Shown here: piece by piece, positions 24,354 through 33,370 of the stretch | Layout: every line of letters begins with the position of its first letter | How positions within the stretch are numbered: the stretch's first letter is position 1 | From: Woeseia sp034521225 | GTDB taxonomy: Bacteria; Pseudomonadota; Gammaproteobacteria; Steroidobacterales; Woeseiaceae | DNA: 64,000 nucleotides | Assembly (NCBI GenBank): GCA_034521225.1 | Contig: JAXHMR010000014.1 | Span: 1 to 64,000 of the forward strand | Direction: 5' to 3' | Notes under the pieces: model-generated | Databases searched by the model: none | Seen by the model: the letters and a program-made list of their open reading frames with translations, nothing else | Told to the model about the DNA's origin: nothing | Made by a program: the position numbers and the translations under genes

Positions 24354-24844
24354 CAGTAGCGCTCCTCCGGCAGCGGCGTGCGGAGACGCTGGCGGACCGC
24401 GGCCAGCAGTCCGTCGATCTCCGGATCGCGAGCAGCCGCATCACCCCGGTACGGCAGCGAAACAATCGCCCGGCCGGGACCGTCCGTGAATAGCGGTTGT
24501 TCGAGCCCGCGGTCGAGCCAGGCCAGCCACGCCTCGCCGGTCAGGCCGGCGACCTCCCTGCGCGGCGCATACGCAAGCATCGCGCGGCGCAGTAGTGCCG
24601 ACAGGTCACTCGCCAGTTTCGCAGCATTGCCGTCATCGGCATAGCGGCTTGCAATCCCGGACAACTCACGCACTGCCAGCCGCCGCGCCGAACCGCGGCG
24701 CCAGTGCACGAACAAACGCCACAGGTAACGGCCGAGCAGTGCCAACAGTAACGCCGCGAGCACCCACCAGCCCGGCGCCGGTGGCCACCAGCCGACGGCC
24801 TCGGGCAAATGCAGGTCTCGCAATGGCAATTGTTCGGGATTCAT
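24353..24844 (-). CDS. DUF4381 membrane protein of the MoxR/Bat operon
   Basis: Single-pass membrane protein of 163 residues. It has a Pro- and Trp-rich N-terminus with the membrane helix WWVLAALLLALLGRYLW near residue 27, then a conserved cytoplasmic helical part with LRRAMLAYAPRREVAGLTGEAWLAWLD. This family is known only from MoxR/Bat-type operons, between the DUF58 and VWA genes, exactly as here. Biochemical function unknown. The frame is intact. Confidence 0.85.
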   Translation of the reverse strand: MNPEQLPLRDLHLPEAVGWWPPAPGWWVLAALLLALLGRYLWRLFVHWRRGSARRLAVRELSGIASRYADDGNAAKLASDLSALLRRAMLAYAPRREVAGLTGEAWLAWLDRGLEQPLFTDGPGRAIVSLPYRGDAAARDPEIDGLLAAVRQRLRTPLPEERY

Positions 24845-24859
24845 GGCGTCTGCCGGCCT

Positions 24860-25801
24860 TCAGTGCATGCGCCGGCCGAGTGCTGCCTGCAGGCACTCGA
24901 TCGGGTCATCCGCCGTCGACAGCGGCATCAGGTGAATGGCGTAGCGCTGGCAGAACTGCTCCAGCTCGGCCTGGCGCTGCTCGAAAGCATTGCGATAGTC
25001 ACGCCGTGCCGCACGGGAACGCGTGTCGATCGCCAGTTCGTCGTCGTTGCTGACAAGGCGATACTGACCCGGCGGCGGCAGGCGGCGTTCCAGCGGATCA
25101 CTGAGAAACACCGCCAGCACTTCATTGTGACGTGCCACGCCGGAAAGGTACGACTGCGCCGCACGGTTAAAACCTGAAAAGTCACTGATGACGATGACGA
25201 GGCTGCCGGGCCGCGTAACACGCCGCAGCGCCGACATTGCCTGTACCAGCGGCTGTGCCGGATCGGCCGCGGGCACATCCGTTGTAGCCCAGTCAGGATG
25301 GATCGTCAGCTGGTGCAGGTAATGCAGTGCCGACTGCCGCCCGAGTCGCGGCCTGAGCTTCGCGGTGCGTAGTGTCGCCGAAGATGATGCCGCCCAGCCG
25401 GTCGCCACGGTGATGCGCGGCCCACGACAGCAGCGCCGCCGCGCGGCTGGCATTGACGGATTCGAACAGCCGCGCGTCGCAAAGTGCATGCTGCGACGCA
25501 GGTCCAGCATGATCAGCACCGGCCGTTCGCGTTCCTCGCGGAACAGTTTCGTATAGGCCTCGGTGCTGCGCGCGGTAACGCGCCAGTCAATATTGCGCGG
25601 GTCGTCGCCCGGCTGGTACGGCCGCGACTCGTCGAACTCCATACCGCGGCCGCGGAAGCGCGACACGTACGCGCCCGCCTGCAGCGAATTGATTCGCAGT
25701 ACATCGAGCGCAATGCCGCGCGCGGGGCCGGCGAGGTGTATCAGGCCCTTCTGGCTGACGCTGACCGGCGACGCATCGGCGGGTAGTTTGTCGTGACGCA
25801 T
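24860..25801 (-). CDS. DUF58 protein of the MoxR/Bat operon, internal compensated frameshift
   Basis: Soluble DUF58 protein, a VWA-like family always found with MoxR. The signature GRGMEFDESRPYQPGDDPRNIDWRVTAR-type block (given here by its first and last parts, EFDESRPYQPGDD and NIDWR) lies near residue 55. About 40 residues around 25370-25480 read as nonsense in the main frame. In the next frame they give GDRLGGIIFGD, a family hallmark, so two indels cancel each other. About 313 residues. Start is one of two adjacent ATGs (25804/25801). The moxR stop lies 14-17 bases upstream. Confidence 0.83.
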   Translation of the reverse strand: MRHDKLPADASPVSVSQKGLIHLAGPARGIALDVLRINSLQAGAYVSRFRGRGMEFDESRPYQPGDDPRNIDWRVTARSTEAYTKLFREERERPVLIMLDLRRSMHFATRGCSNPSMPAARRRCCRGPRITVATGWAASSSATLRTAKLRPRLGRQSALHYLHQLTIHPDWATTDVPAADPAQPLVQAMSALRRVTRPGSLVIVISDFSGFNRAAQSYLSGVARHNEVLAVFLSDPLERRLPPPGQYRLVSNDDELAIDTRSRAARRDYRNAFEQRQAELEQFCQRYAIHLMPLSTADDPIECLQAALGRRMH

Positions 25802-25817
25802 CATTGCAGTCCGCCCG

Positions 25818-26786
25818 TCAGGGTACGCCGACTCCGTCCAGCAGCCGTTCGATAATGGAATCCGGCGAGATGCCATCCGCCTCCGCCTCGAAACTCAAAA
25901 CCAGCCGGTGCCGCAATACGTCCGGTGCCACCGACTGGATATCCTCGGGACCGACGTAGTCGCGGCCATCGAGCCAGGCACGCGCACGCGCCGCCCGGTC
26001 GATGCCCATGCAGGCTCGCGGACTGGCGCCGTACATAACCTGCCCATTGAGAGATTCATGCACTACACCCGGATTGCGAGTCGCAACGACAAGATTGACG
26101 ATGTATTGCTCGAGTTCATCGGCGAGGTGCAGCTTCAGCACCTGCTGCCGCGCGTCCATCACCGATGACTCCGGCAACAGTTCCGGCGGCTGGAACGGAT
26201 CGCGTTCGCCGGCGAGCGCCTCGTTCCGGTTCAGCACCAGGATGCGCCGTTCATCCTCGACGCTCGGGTAGCCGACCTGCACGTGCAAGAGGAAGCGATC
26301 AAGCTGTGCCTCCGGCAACGGATACGTGCCCTCCTGCTCGATCGGGTTCTGCGTCGCCATGACCATGAACAGGCGGGACAGCGGGTAGCTTTTCTCGCCG
26401 ACAGTAATCTGCCGCTCTTCCATCGCTTCCAGCAAGGCCGACTGCACCTTCGCTGGCGCCCGGTTGATTTCGTCCGCGAGGATCAGGTTATGAAACAGCG
26501 GGCCTTCCCGGAAGACGAAAGTGCCGTCCTGCGGCCGGTAGATCTCGGTTCCCGTCAGGTCTGCCGGCAGCAGGTCAGGCGTGAACTGCAGCCGGTGGAA
26601 ATCACCCTCGATGCTTTCGGACAGGACCTTGATCGCGCGGGTTTTTGCCAGTCCCGGCGCCCCTTCAACCAGCAGGTGACCGTCGCACAGCAGCGCTATC
26701 AGCATGCGGTTAATCAGGTGCGCCTGGCCCACGATCAGGCTGCTCGCATGCGCTTCGAGCTGCTGGAATTGTTCTGATACGCTCAT
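25818..26786 (-). CDS. MoxR-family AAA+ ATPase
   Basis: AAA+ ATPase acting as a chaperone for the VWA proteins encoded downstream. Walker A is GAPGLAKT near residue 44; Walker B is LILADEINRAP near 108; sensor 1 is MATQNPIEQEGTYPLPEAQLDRF. 322 residues, normal length, frame intact. It is the first gene of a six-gene operon on this strand. The 214 bases between it and the divergent DUF192 gene must hold both promoters, but I cannot pick out either with confidence. Confidence 0.92.
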   Translation of the reverse strand: MSVSEQFQQLEAHASSLIVGQAHLINRMLIALLCDGHLLVEGAPGLAKTRAIKVLSESIEGDFHRLQFTPDLLPADLTGTEIYRPQDGTFVFREGPLFHNLILADEINRAPAKVQSALLEAMEERQITVGEKSYPLSRLFMVMATQNPIEQEGTYPLPEAQLDRFLLHVQVGYPSVEDERRILVLNRNEALAGERDPFQPPELLPESSVMDARQQVLKLHLADELEQYIVNLVVATRNPGVVHESLNGQVMYGASPRACMGIDRAARARAWLDGRDYVGPEDIQSVAPDVLRHRLVLSFEAEADGISPDSIIERLLDGVGVP

Positions 26787-27000
26787 CCGTTACTCCGACG
26801 GTCAAAAAGGCGAGCTATTGTAGTGAGGATGCGGTAGCAGTCCAACCGGATACGCGTGCGTATCGGTTCCGCTGGCAACTGATCGCTCCCTGCTTCCGCT
26901 CATTCAGTCATAATGCAGGCTCTGATGATTTCCTTACGACAGGGTTCGGGCCGATACATTGCGTTGGTATCCTGATTTTTATTTCCTGCCCGGTGCGGCA

Positions 27001-27492
27001 GTGAACGGCCGCCGGTTGGCACGCTTTCTTGCCTGTATTGCAATAGTGCTGCCGGCATACGCGGTAGCCGACGATACTCTCGAGGGCGCCTTCCCGGAAA
27101 GCAGCATCGTCATATCGGCCAGCGGTGGCGCCTGCTACCAGTTTGATGTCTACGTAGCTGAAACCGGCGCGCAATGGCGCCGCGGGCTGATGCATGTGCG
27201 GCATCTCGAGGCCCGCACCGGCATGCTGTTCGTCTATCGCGACGACGCAGTGCGGTCCATGTGGATGAAGAACACGCTGATACCGCTGGACATGCTGTTC
27301 ATTTTCGAGAACGGCGTTATCGAGAGTATCGCCACCGATACCGAACCGCTGTCGCTGGCTTCCGTCGCGTCCGGCGAACCGGTGCGCTACGTGCTTGAGT
27401 TGAACGCCGGAACAACGGCGCGATTGGGGATACGCGCGGGCGATGAGATGTACTGGGCCGGCGACATCACGCCCCCCGCGTCAGAGAACTGA
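27001..27492 (+). CDS. DUF192 secreted protein
   Basis: Exported small beta-fold protein of the DUF192 family, 163 residues. A signal peptide (RRLARFLACIAIVLPAYAVA) is followed by the family signatures RRGLMHVR, GMLFVYRDD and MWMKNTLIPLDMLFI. The GTG at 27001 is preferred because it starts directly at the basic n-region; the frame is open further upstream. Function is unknown; archaeal members have been structurally studied without a clear activity. It overlaps the convergent aminotransferase 3' end by 12 bases. Confidence 0.82.
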   Translation: MNGRRLARFLACIAIVLPAYAVADDTLEGAFPESSIVISASGGACYQFDVYVAETGAQWRRGLMHVRHLEARTGMLFVYRDDAVRSMWMKNTLIPLDMLFIFENGVIESIATDTEPLSLASVASGEPVRYVLELNAGTTARLGIRAGDEMYWAGDITPPASEN

Positions 27493-28662
27493 TGCGATCG
27501 CACCCGCCAGGTAGTCGACGTTGTCCGGCGTGATGCCCGCGACATTGATGCGGCTCGAGCCCACCATGTAAACACCGTGTTCCTTTTTAAGCTGCTCCAC
27601 CTGCTTTTCGGAGAGGCCGGCGAAACAGAACATGCCGTTGGCGCGGCTGATGTGAGAAAAATCGCTGTCCGGTGCCTTGTCGCGCAGCGCCTTGACGAGC
27701 AGGTCCCGCATCGACTGCAAACGGTTCCGCATGTCAGCGAGTTCCTTTTCCCATTCGTGGCGCAGCGTTGCGTTCGTCAGGATGTGCTCGACGACGGCCG
27801 CGCCGTGGTCCGGCGGCATCGAGTACATCGTACGCACGATATTGTGCGCCTGGCTTTTTACGATCGCCGCGGTTTCCGCATTGCTCGACACGACCGACAG
27901 CGAGCCAACACGGTCCCGGTACAGGCCGAAGTTCTTGGAGCAGGACGTCGATACGATCATTTCCGGCACCTTGCCAGCGAGCAGCCGGATACCGTAGGCG
28001 TCATCTTCAAGGTTGTCGGCGAAACCCTGGTACGCAAGATCGACGAACGGCAGTATCCTGCGTTCAGCGAGCAGCTCGGTGACCTGCCCCCACTGCTCCC
28101 GCGACAGGTCCATGCCGGTCGGGTTGTGGCAGCAACCGTGCAACAGTACGGCGTCGCCCGCCGGTACAGTCCGCAGCTTGTCGAGCATGTCGTCAAACCG
28201 GAGCGTGCAGCCTTCGCGATCATAATAGGGATAGGTTTGCAGGTTCAGCCCGGCACCGCCCAGCAGGGGCTCATGATTTGCCCATGTCGGATCGCTGACC
28301 CACACTGTGACGTCAGGCTTCGACCGGAGCAGCAGCCCGGCGGCAACCCGCAGTGACCCCGATCCACCCGGCGTCTGCAACGTCGTAATGCGCTCATGTG
28401 CCACATCGTCGCCGAACGTCAGCCGCTCGATGGCGTCATTGAAAGCGGGTGCACCGCCTGACCCTACATAAGCTTTGGATTCCTGCTCGTCGACGAGGAA
28501 CTGCTCGGCATGTTTGACCGCCTTGAGTATCGGTGTTTCGCCTTTCTCGTTGCGGTACACGCCGACACCGAGGTCGACCTTTTCGTCACGGGAATCGCGG
28601 GCAAATTCAGCGATCAGGCGCAGGATCGCATCGGCGGGCAGTGGCTTTAAGGAATCAAACAA
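27481..28662 (-). CDS. aromatic/aspartate aminotransferase (class I)
   Basis: Cytoplasmic PLP aminotransferase of the AspC/TyrB type, moving amino groups from aspartate or aromatic amino acids to 2-oxoglutarate. The PLP lysine is in STSCSKNFGLYRDRVG near residue 245. Other family landmarks are GVGVYRNEKGETP, LLHGCCHNPTG (the Asn contacting PLP) and the substrate carboxylate Arg in GSSRINVAG near the end. 393 residues, normal length, frame intact. AspC and TyrB cannot be separated by eye. A REP cluster follows on its upstream side. Confidence 0.9.
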   Translation of the reverse strand: MFDSLKPLPADAILRLIAEFARDSRDEKVDLGVGVYRNEKGETPILKAVKHAEQFLVDEQESKAYVGSGGAPAFNDAIERLTFGDDVAHERITTLQTPGGSGSLRVAAGLLLRSKPDVTVWVSDPTWANHEPLLGGAGLNLQTYPYYDREGCTLRFDDMLDKLRTVPAGDAVLLHGCCHNPTGMDLSREQWGQVTELLAERRILPFVDLAYQGFADNLEDDAYGIRLLAGKVPEMIVSTSCSKNFGLYRDRVGSLSVVSSNAETAAIVKSQAHNIVRTMYSMPPDHGAAVVEHILTNATLRHEWEKELADMRNRLQSMRDLLVKALRDKAPDSDFSHISRANGMFCFAGLSEKQVEQLKKEHGVYMVGSSRINVAGITPDNVDYLAGAIASVL

Positions 28663-28710
28663 TGATCTTCTCCGGCGGCAAGGGGCGGATTGTACACAGT
28701 AACGCGTGCC

Positions 28711-28833
28711 CCCGTCATCGCGAGGAGCGCAGCACCCCCGTCATCGCGAGGAGCGCAGCGACGTGGCGACCTCGCACGGCCGATGCCTCAGCCAAACGGA
28801 ACGAGATTGCCACGCGCTACGCGCTCGCAACGA
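28711..28833. repeat. REP-like cluster
   Basis: A short unit (gtcatcgcgaggagcgcagc) is followed 27 bases later by a full-length unit (same core plus gacgtggcgacctcgcac). A diverged complementary unit (gagattgccacgcgctacgc) lies about 35 bases further on. It fills the gap between the aminotransferase start and the end of the metallo-beta-lactamase-fold gene. Confidence 0.85.
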
Positions 28834-28840
28834 CGGCACC

Positions 28841-29704
28841 TTACATGAAATCCAGCGGGATCTTCAGGTAGGAGACCTGGTTGTCTTCGGGCGGCGGCAA
28901 ATTGCCGGCGCGGATGTTGATTTGTATCGACGGCAGCAGCAAAGCGGGTAAGGCAAGTCCGGCGTCGCGCTGCTCGCGCATGGCGATAAATGCCTCGCGC
29001 GACGTGCCCTTGCCCACATGGATGTTTGTTTCCGCCTGCTCGCGAACTGTGCTCGAGAACTGCACGCCACGGCCTTCGGGCGGATAGTCATGACACATGT
29101 GCAAAAGCGTTTCGGCCGGCAGCGCAAACAGCTTCTGTATCGAGTCGTACAGCGTGCCGGCATCACCGCCGGGAAAGTCGCAGCGCGCCGTACCGAAATC
29201 GGGCATGAACAGGCTGTCGCCGACAAACGCCGTCTCGCCAATGAGGTAGGTCACACTGTCGCTCGTGTGGCCCGGCGTGTTGATGACGCGCACTTCCATT
29301 TCGCCCAGTGCAAACACTTCGCGATCAGCAAACAACCGGTCGAACTGGTGACCGTCGGCACGAAACGGCGCCTTGTAATTGAAAACCCCGGCGAAATGTT
29401 GTTGTACGGTCCGTATGCCCTCACCGATGCCGAGGATGCCGCCGAGTTCCGCCTTCAGGTGCTGCGCCGCACTAAGGTGATCGGCGTGTGCGTGGGTTTC
29501 AAGTATCCACTGGAGCTTGAGATCCTGCTCCTGCAGATACGCGACGATATCCCGCACCAGCGTGTCGTCGGTGCGGCCGGAAACGATCGAGAAGCCAAGA
29601 ACCGGATCGATGACGGCAGCGTGCCGCGACACGGGATCGCTGATCACATAGGACAATGCGCCGGTGCCGGCGTGATAGAAGTGCTGGACGTCCGGATTAG
29701 TCAA
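28841..29704 (-). CDS. metallo-beta-lactamase-fold hydrolase (persulfide dioxygenase-like)
   Basis: 287-residue MBL-fold protein with the metal-binding THAHADHLSA near residue 70, the later ligand His in NTPGHTSDS and Asp in FVGDSLFMPDFGTARCDFPGG. The HAHADH form and the DFGTARCDFPGG block are typical of the ETHE1/Blh group, which oxidises glutathione persulfide, rather than of glyoxalase II. No rhodanese domain is attached. The frame is intact. A role in sulfide or persulfide detoxification is an inference, consistent with the sulfite dehydrogenase genes 10 kb away. Confidence 0.75.
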   Translation of the reverse strand: MTNPDVQHFYHAGTGALSYVISDPVSRHAAVIDPVLGFSIVSGRTDDTLVRDIVAYLQEQDLKLQWILETHAHADHLSAAQHLKAELGGILGIGEGIRTVQQHFAGVFNYKAPFRADGHQFDRLFADREVFALGEMEVRVINTPGHTSDSVTYLIGETAFVGDSLFMPDFGTARCDFPGGDAGTLYDSIQKLFALPAETLLHMCHDYPPEGRGVQFSSTVREQAETNIHVGKGTSREAFIAMREQRDAGLALPALLLPSIQINIRAGNLPPPEDNQVSYLKIPLDFM

Positions 29705-29755
29705 TCAGGGAGCGCGGCGATTCCGGCCAAACGGCAATGGCCGGGACCGCGTTCA

Positions 29756-30081
29756 TCAGGCTTTCGGAGCCCAGACCGAACACCACCCGTCGGCGTTCAC
29801 GCAGCTTTGCCCGGGAATATCTGGCACGGTCGCCACTGGTCGCCGTCGTTACCCTGGATCAGGGCACAGTTGGCGCAATTTTGAACCTCGGCCGGATTCG
29901 CACGCGATTCCGGAGCAACGGTGCTGGCATCGTGCGTGTACTTCATCGACTTCGCCATCGGATCGTCTTCGGACAGGTGCGGCGTGTCCTGCGCATGTGC
30001 CTCTGACGCGGGCCGCAACAGGTAACCGGTTGCAGCCACGGCTGACAATTGGATGAACTGGCGTCTGGCGATTTTGCTCAA
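29756..30081 (-). CDS. high-potential iron-sulfur protein (HiPIP), one frameshift
   Basis: Periplasmic 4Fe-4S electron carrier. The N-terminus carries a twin-arginine signal (ARRQFIQLSAVAATGYLL). Mature-protein ligands are CANC, the Cys of PCQIFPGK and, after a one-base shift near 29800, the Cys of GWCSVWAPKA; all four cluster cysteines are then present. About 108 residues, normal. The start is TTG at 30081 with a strong GAGGAGAG-type site just upstream. HiPIPs in this group typically pass electrons between the bc1 complex or c cytochromes and oxidases or reductases. Confidence 0.85.
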
Positions 30082-30332
30082 GGGTCTCTCCTCTTGAATT
30101 TTGGGGATCGGTCTGAATCTGTCGGACCCGGGATAGGATCATAAAGCGCAATGGTAAACCATCAGCGCGGCCAAAGAAGTAACAAACCGTAAGAGTACTT
30201 GCGAATGCTTCGCATTCACGTTTCCGGTATCGCGACGGTTTCAGAATAACGACAAATAACATGCGGCACCTGAACGCCAGCAAAACGACGGCTGTAAATC
30301 CGTGAACTGCGGCGGCGTGTCACGTTGCGAAT

Positions 30333-30348
30333 TGTGAACGCAATCACA
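30333..30348. promoter_or_regulatory. CRP/Vfr-type operator
   Basis: Perfect palindrome tgtga-N6-tcaca with extended matches on both sides (aattgtgaacgcaatcacat), identical to the enterobacterial CRP consensus half-sites. Its centre (30340.5) lies about 60 bases before the transcription start expected from the promoter at 30366-30394, the spacing of a class I CRP-activated promoter. Confidence 0.7.
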
Positions 30349-30365
30349 TTCACGGGTCGGGTCAA

Positions 30366-30394
30366 TTGGCGTAAACCAGGTCCTCCCATAATCT
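30366..30394 (+). promoter_or_regulatory. predicted sigma-70 promoter of the peptidase-like gene
   Basis: A -35 box ttggcg (30366-30371) and a -10 box taatct (30389-30394) are separated by 17 bases, placing transcription start near 30401, 30 bases before the ATG. Both boxes are moderate matches, as expected for an activator-dependent promoter. The rest of the 350-base gap back to the HiPIP gene shows nothing else I can name. Confidence 0.5.
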
Positions 30395-30430
30395 GCGCAG
30401 CTGCCCGACATAACTGGAACTGGATACGCA

Positions 30431-31955
30431 ATGAAGCACCCCGCAACACGTAATGCACACAGCAATCCGGCCTGCCGGGCATTGCTCCCGCTGCTGGTAA
30501 ACAGTGTTCTCGGCATGCTGCTCGCCGGGCCTGCCATTGCCGGACAGACTGTCGCTCGGCATGACTATGTCGTCAGGGTAGATCCCGGGCTTGCCACGCT
30601 GCACATCGATGCCAGCTTCGACGGTAGCGTCGACAGTGTCACGGCGCGTTCCCGAAATGCCGGCAATTACCTGAGCGCATTCCGCAATTGTGCCGACTCC
30701 GAGATCATCCGGATGCGCAACCGGCGCATGATTCTGCCGGCCGGGGGTATCAGGTGCATGAGTTACTCGGTCGACTTGCGGGCGGCAGCAGCGGCACAGC
30801 GCCACAATCACGCCCTCGCCGATGACAACCGGATCGTTTCACCCGCTTATTGGCTGTGGCGCCCGGAGGTCTCCGTACAAACGGAAATCCACTTGCGCTT
30901 CGACCTGCCCGAGGGCATTGCCGTCTCTGTGCCGTGGGAGCCCGTCGCGGGCAAAGCGCACACGTATCGCATTACGCAGTCGCCCGAAATCGGCTACGCA
31001 CCCGTCGCATTCGGCCGTTTCAACGACTACAGCATCAACGTACCCGGCGCCACATTGCGCGTCAGCATGATGCGCCCAATCACTCCAATGAAATGACGAT
31101 GCCGTACTGCAGTGGCTCGAGGCAGCGGCAACCGATGTCAGCCTGGCGTACGGGAAATTCCCGAATCCGTCGCCGCAAGTCATCGTTGTCCCGGTCGCCG
31201 ATTCCGCGGACAGCGCCATGAGCGCCGTCCAGCGAGGTCGTGTCATTCGCGACGGCGGCGAGTCCATCGAGCTGTTTATCAACCCGCATCAGCCATTGCT
31301 CGACGACGTGACGGCAACACATCAATTCAGCCACCTGATGCTGCCGTACGTCGGCAGCCAGCAACGCTGGATAGTCGACGGGATTGCGCAGTATTACGAG
31401 ACAGTACTGCTGGCACGCTCGGGCGCCTATGACGATCAACGCGCATGGCAATTGCTCTACGAAGGTTTTGAACGCGGCCGCCTGTCACGGCCCCAGCTGT
31501 CACCGAACGAGGCATCCGCCGGGCGCGCCAGCGACAGCGCAATGAAGATCAACTGGAGCGGCGCGGCACTCGCGCTGATGGCGGACGTCGCGCTCAGGGA
31601 GCACAGCGGCGGCAGCGAATCGCTGGACGACGTCCTCGAGCGACTGCAGTCCTGCTGCCTGCCATCGGATCGTGTCTGGTCCGGCCCCGAGTTGTTCGCC
31701 ACACTCGACTCGCTGTCGAGCACGCCGGTATTCATGCCGCTGTACCGGCGTTACGCCGATACCAGCGGCTTTCCCGACACGCGACCATTGTTCGGGCGTC
31801 TCGGCGTGACGATCGATGAAGGCCAGGTGCGCATTCGCCGCAACGCGGCTCTGACCGGCATTCGCAATGCCATCACGGCAACCGCCGGTTGGAGTGAGCG
31901 GCCGGCCGCAGTCGTGCCCGGTAGCGAGCATAGGCACTTACCCGAGAGCGGGTAG
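30431..31955 (+). CDS. secreted gluzincin-like protein lacking the catalytic Glu, one frameshift
   Basis: Exported protein of about 508 residues. A signal peptide is followed by an N-terminal beta-rich domain with FDLPEGIAVSVPWEP, resembling the N domain of M61 peptidases. After a frameshift near 31090 comes a helical peptidase-like domain. The expected zinc motif HExxH reads HQFSH (31320-31334): the catalytic Glu codon is CAA instead of GAA/GAG. The downstream W-x-x-E-G-x-A motif reads WIVDGIAQYY, with Asp for Glu. The fold therefore looks like an M1/M61-type metallopeptidase that has probably lost activity. Alone on its transcript, behind a CRP-type promoter. Confidence 0.6.
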
Positions 31956-32044
31956 CAATCTCTGGGGAGCACAGGAACCACAGCCTCCGATGCGGCATAA
32001 TCAGCTGCTATAGTCGCCTGCCTGGCAGTGGCCAAAGGTGTTCC

Positions 32045-32884
32045 ATGAGTGGCAGAAGCCTGGCGCTTGAGTTGAGCGAAGTCGGTGCCGATGGCCGGCA
32101 ATCCCGCGCCGACCGCGTTGCTGTCGAGGAGCCGGTCGAGATCCAGTTGTCCTACCCGGCCGCCGCTGGCTCGGCCGCGAAGAGCATCTCCATCACGATG
32201 CGCACGCCGGGCGACGATGCCGACCTCGCGCGCGGTTTCCTGTACACGGAATCCATCATTCGGCGCGCCGCCGACATCGCTTCAGTGCTACCGGTCGGAC
32301 CGGTTACCGAAAGCGGCTACCAGAATGTTATTCGTGTCGAACTGGCGCCCGGCGTGGACGTTGATGTGGACCGTTTGCAGCGTCACTTCTATACGACGTC
32401 GAGCTGCGGCGTCTGCGGCAAGACATCGCTGGACGCGCTGAAAGCCGTCGGGCAGTCGTCGCTCAAAGGCAACCGCACCCGCTTCAGCCGCAGCGTCCTG
32501 ATCGGCATGCCGGACAAGTTGCGTGAGCAACAAGCGGTGTTCGAGTCGACCGGCGGCCTGCACGCCGCCGCGGCGTTTACGGCACATGGTGAAATCGTGG
32601 TCGTGCGCGAGGACGTTGGACGGCACAATGCCGTCGACAAGGTCATAGGCGCATTGCTTGCCGACGACCGGCTGCCTGCCGCGGAGTACGGTCTCCTTGT
32701 GTCGGGGCGTGCCAGCTTCGAACTGATGCAGAAGACGTTGGTCGCCGGCATGCCGTTGCTGGCCGCCGTCAGTGCGCCGTCGAGTCTCGCCGTGCAATTG
32801 GCTGAAGAATTCGGCATGACGCTGATCGGTTTCCTGCGCGGCGAACAATTCAATATCTACGCAGGTGCGGATCGCGTCAGCTAG
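32045..32884 (+). CDS. fdhD: formate dehydrogenase accessory sulfurtransferase FdhD
   Basis: Carries sulfur from IscS to the bis-MGD molybdenum cofactor, needed to activate formate dehydrogenase. The sulfur-carrying motif CGVCG is near residue 120; FESTGGLHAAAAF and REDVGRHNAVDKVIG follow, both strongly conserved in the family. 279 residues, normal, frame intact. It is the first gene of the fds operon, 18 bases ahead of fdsG; in many species the equivalent gene (fdsC) comes after fdsA. Confidence 0.93.
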   Translation: MSGRSLALELSEVGADGRQSRADRVAVEEPVEIQLSYPAAAGSAAKSISITMRTPGDDADLARGFLYTESIIRRAADIASVLPVGPVTESGYQNVIRVELAPGVDVDVDRLQRHFYTTSSCGVCGKTSLDALKAVGQSSLKGNRTRFSRSVLIGMPDKLREQQAVFESTGGLHAAAAFTAHGEIVVVREDVGRHNAVDKVIGALLADDRLPAAEYGLLVSGRASFELMQKTLVAGMPLLAAVSAPSSLAVQLAEEFGMTLIGFLRGEQFNIYAGADRVS

Positions 32885-32902
32885 CGAGGGGCAGGACAGG
32901 AC

Positions 32903-33370
32903 ATGGTTACAAAATACGACCCCGCAATCGGGACCGAGATCATCCAGTCCTTTGGTGCACGGCCGGAGATGCTGGTGCAGATACTGCACGGGTTCCTGAA
33001 GCGCTATCGGTACGTGCCGCGCGAAGCCGTGCCGCAAATTGCGGATGAGCTGAACCTGTCCCGGGCGGATGTTCACGGCGTCGTCAGTTATTACCACGAC
33101 TTTCGTGCCGAATCGCCGGGCGATACGGTCATCAAAATCTGCCAGGCGGAATCCTGCCAGGCGATGGGCAGCCGCGCGCTGACCGCGCATGCGAGCAAAA
33201 CCCTGGGCGTCGCGCTCAATGAAACGACGCCGGACGGGCGCTTCACTCTCGAGCCGGTTTACTGCCTCGGCAATTGTGCCTGCTCGCCTGCCCTTATGGT
33301 TAATGACAAAGTACTCGGTCGTGTGGACAACAGTGCTTTCGATCAATTGATCGCGAATGGCGGCAGCTGA
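32903..33370 (+). CDS. fdsG: NAD-dependent formate dehydrogenase gamma subunit
   Basis: NuoE-like subunit with a thioredoxin fold that holds one 2Fe-2S cluster. The four ligands are the Cys pair in CQAESCQAMG and the pair in YCLGNCACSP. 155 residues, normal. The stop overlaps the next start as TGATG, so it is coupled to fdsB. Electrons from formate reach NAD through FdsB; this cluster lies off or beside the main path, as in NuoE. Confidence 0.93.
   Translation: MVTKYDPAIGTEIIQSFGARPEMLVQILHGFLKRYRYVPREAVPQIADELNLSRADVHGVVSYYHDFRAESPGDTVIKICQAESCQAMGSRALTAHASKTLGVALNETTPDGRFTLEPVYCLGNCACSPALMVNDKVLGRVDNSAFDQLIANGGS

Noticed and set aside
30200..30225. Small hairpin gaatgc-ttc-gcattc as a terminator
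   Set aside because: A six-base stem without a following T-run, and far from any gene end.
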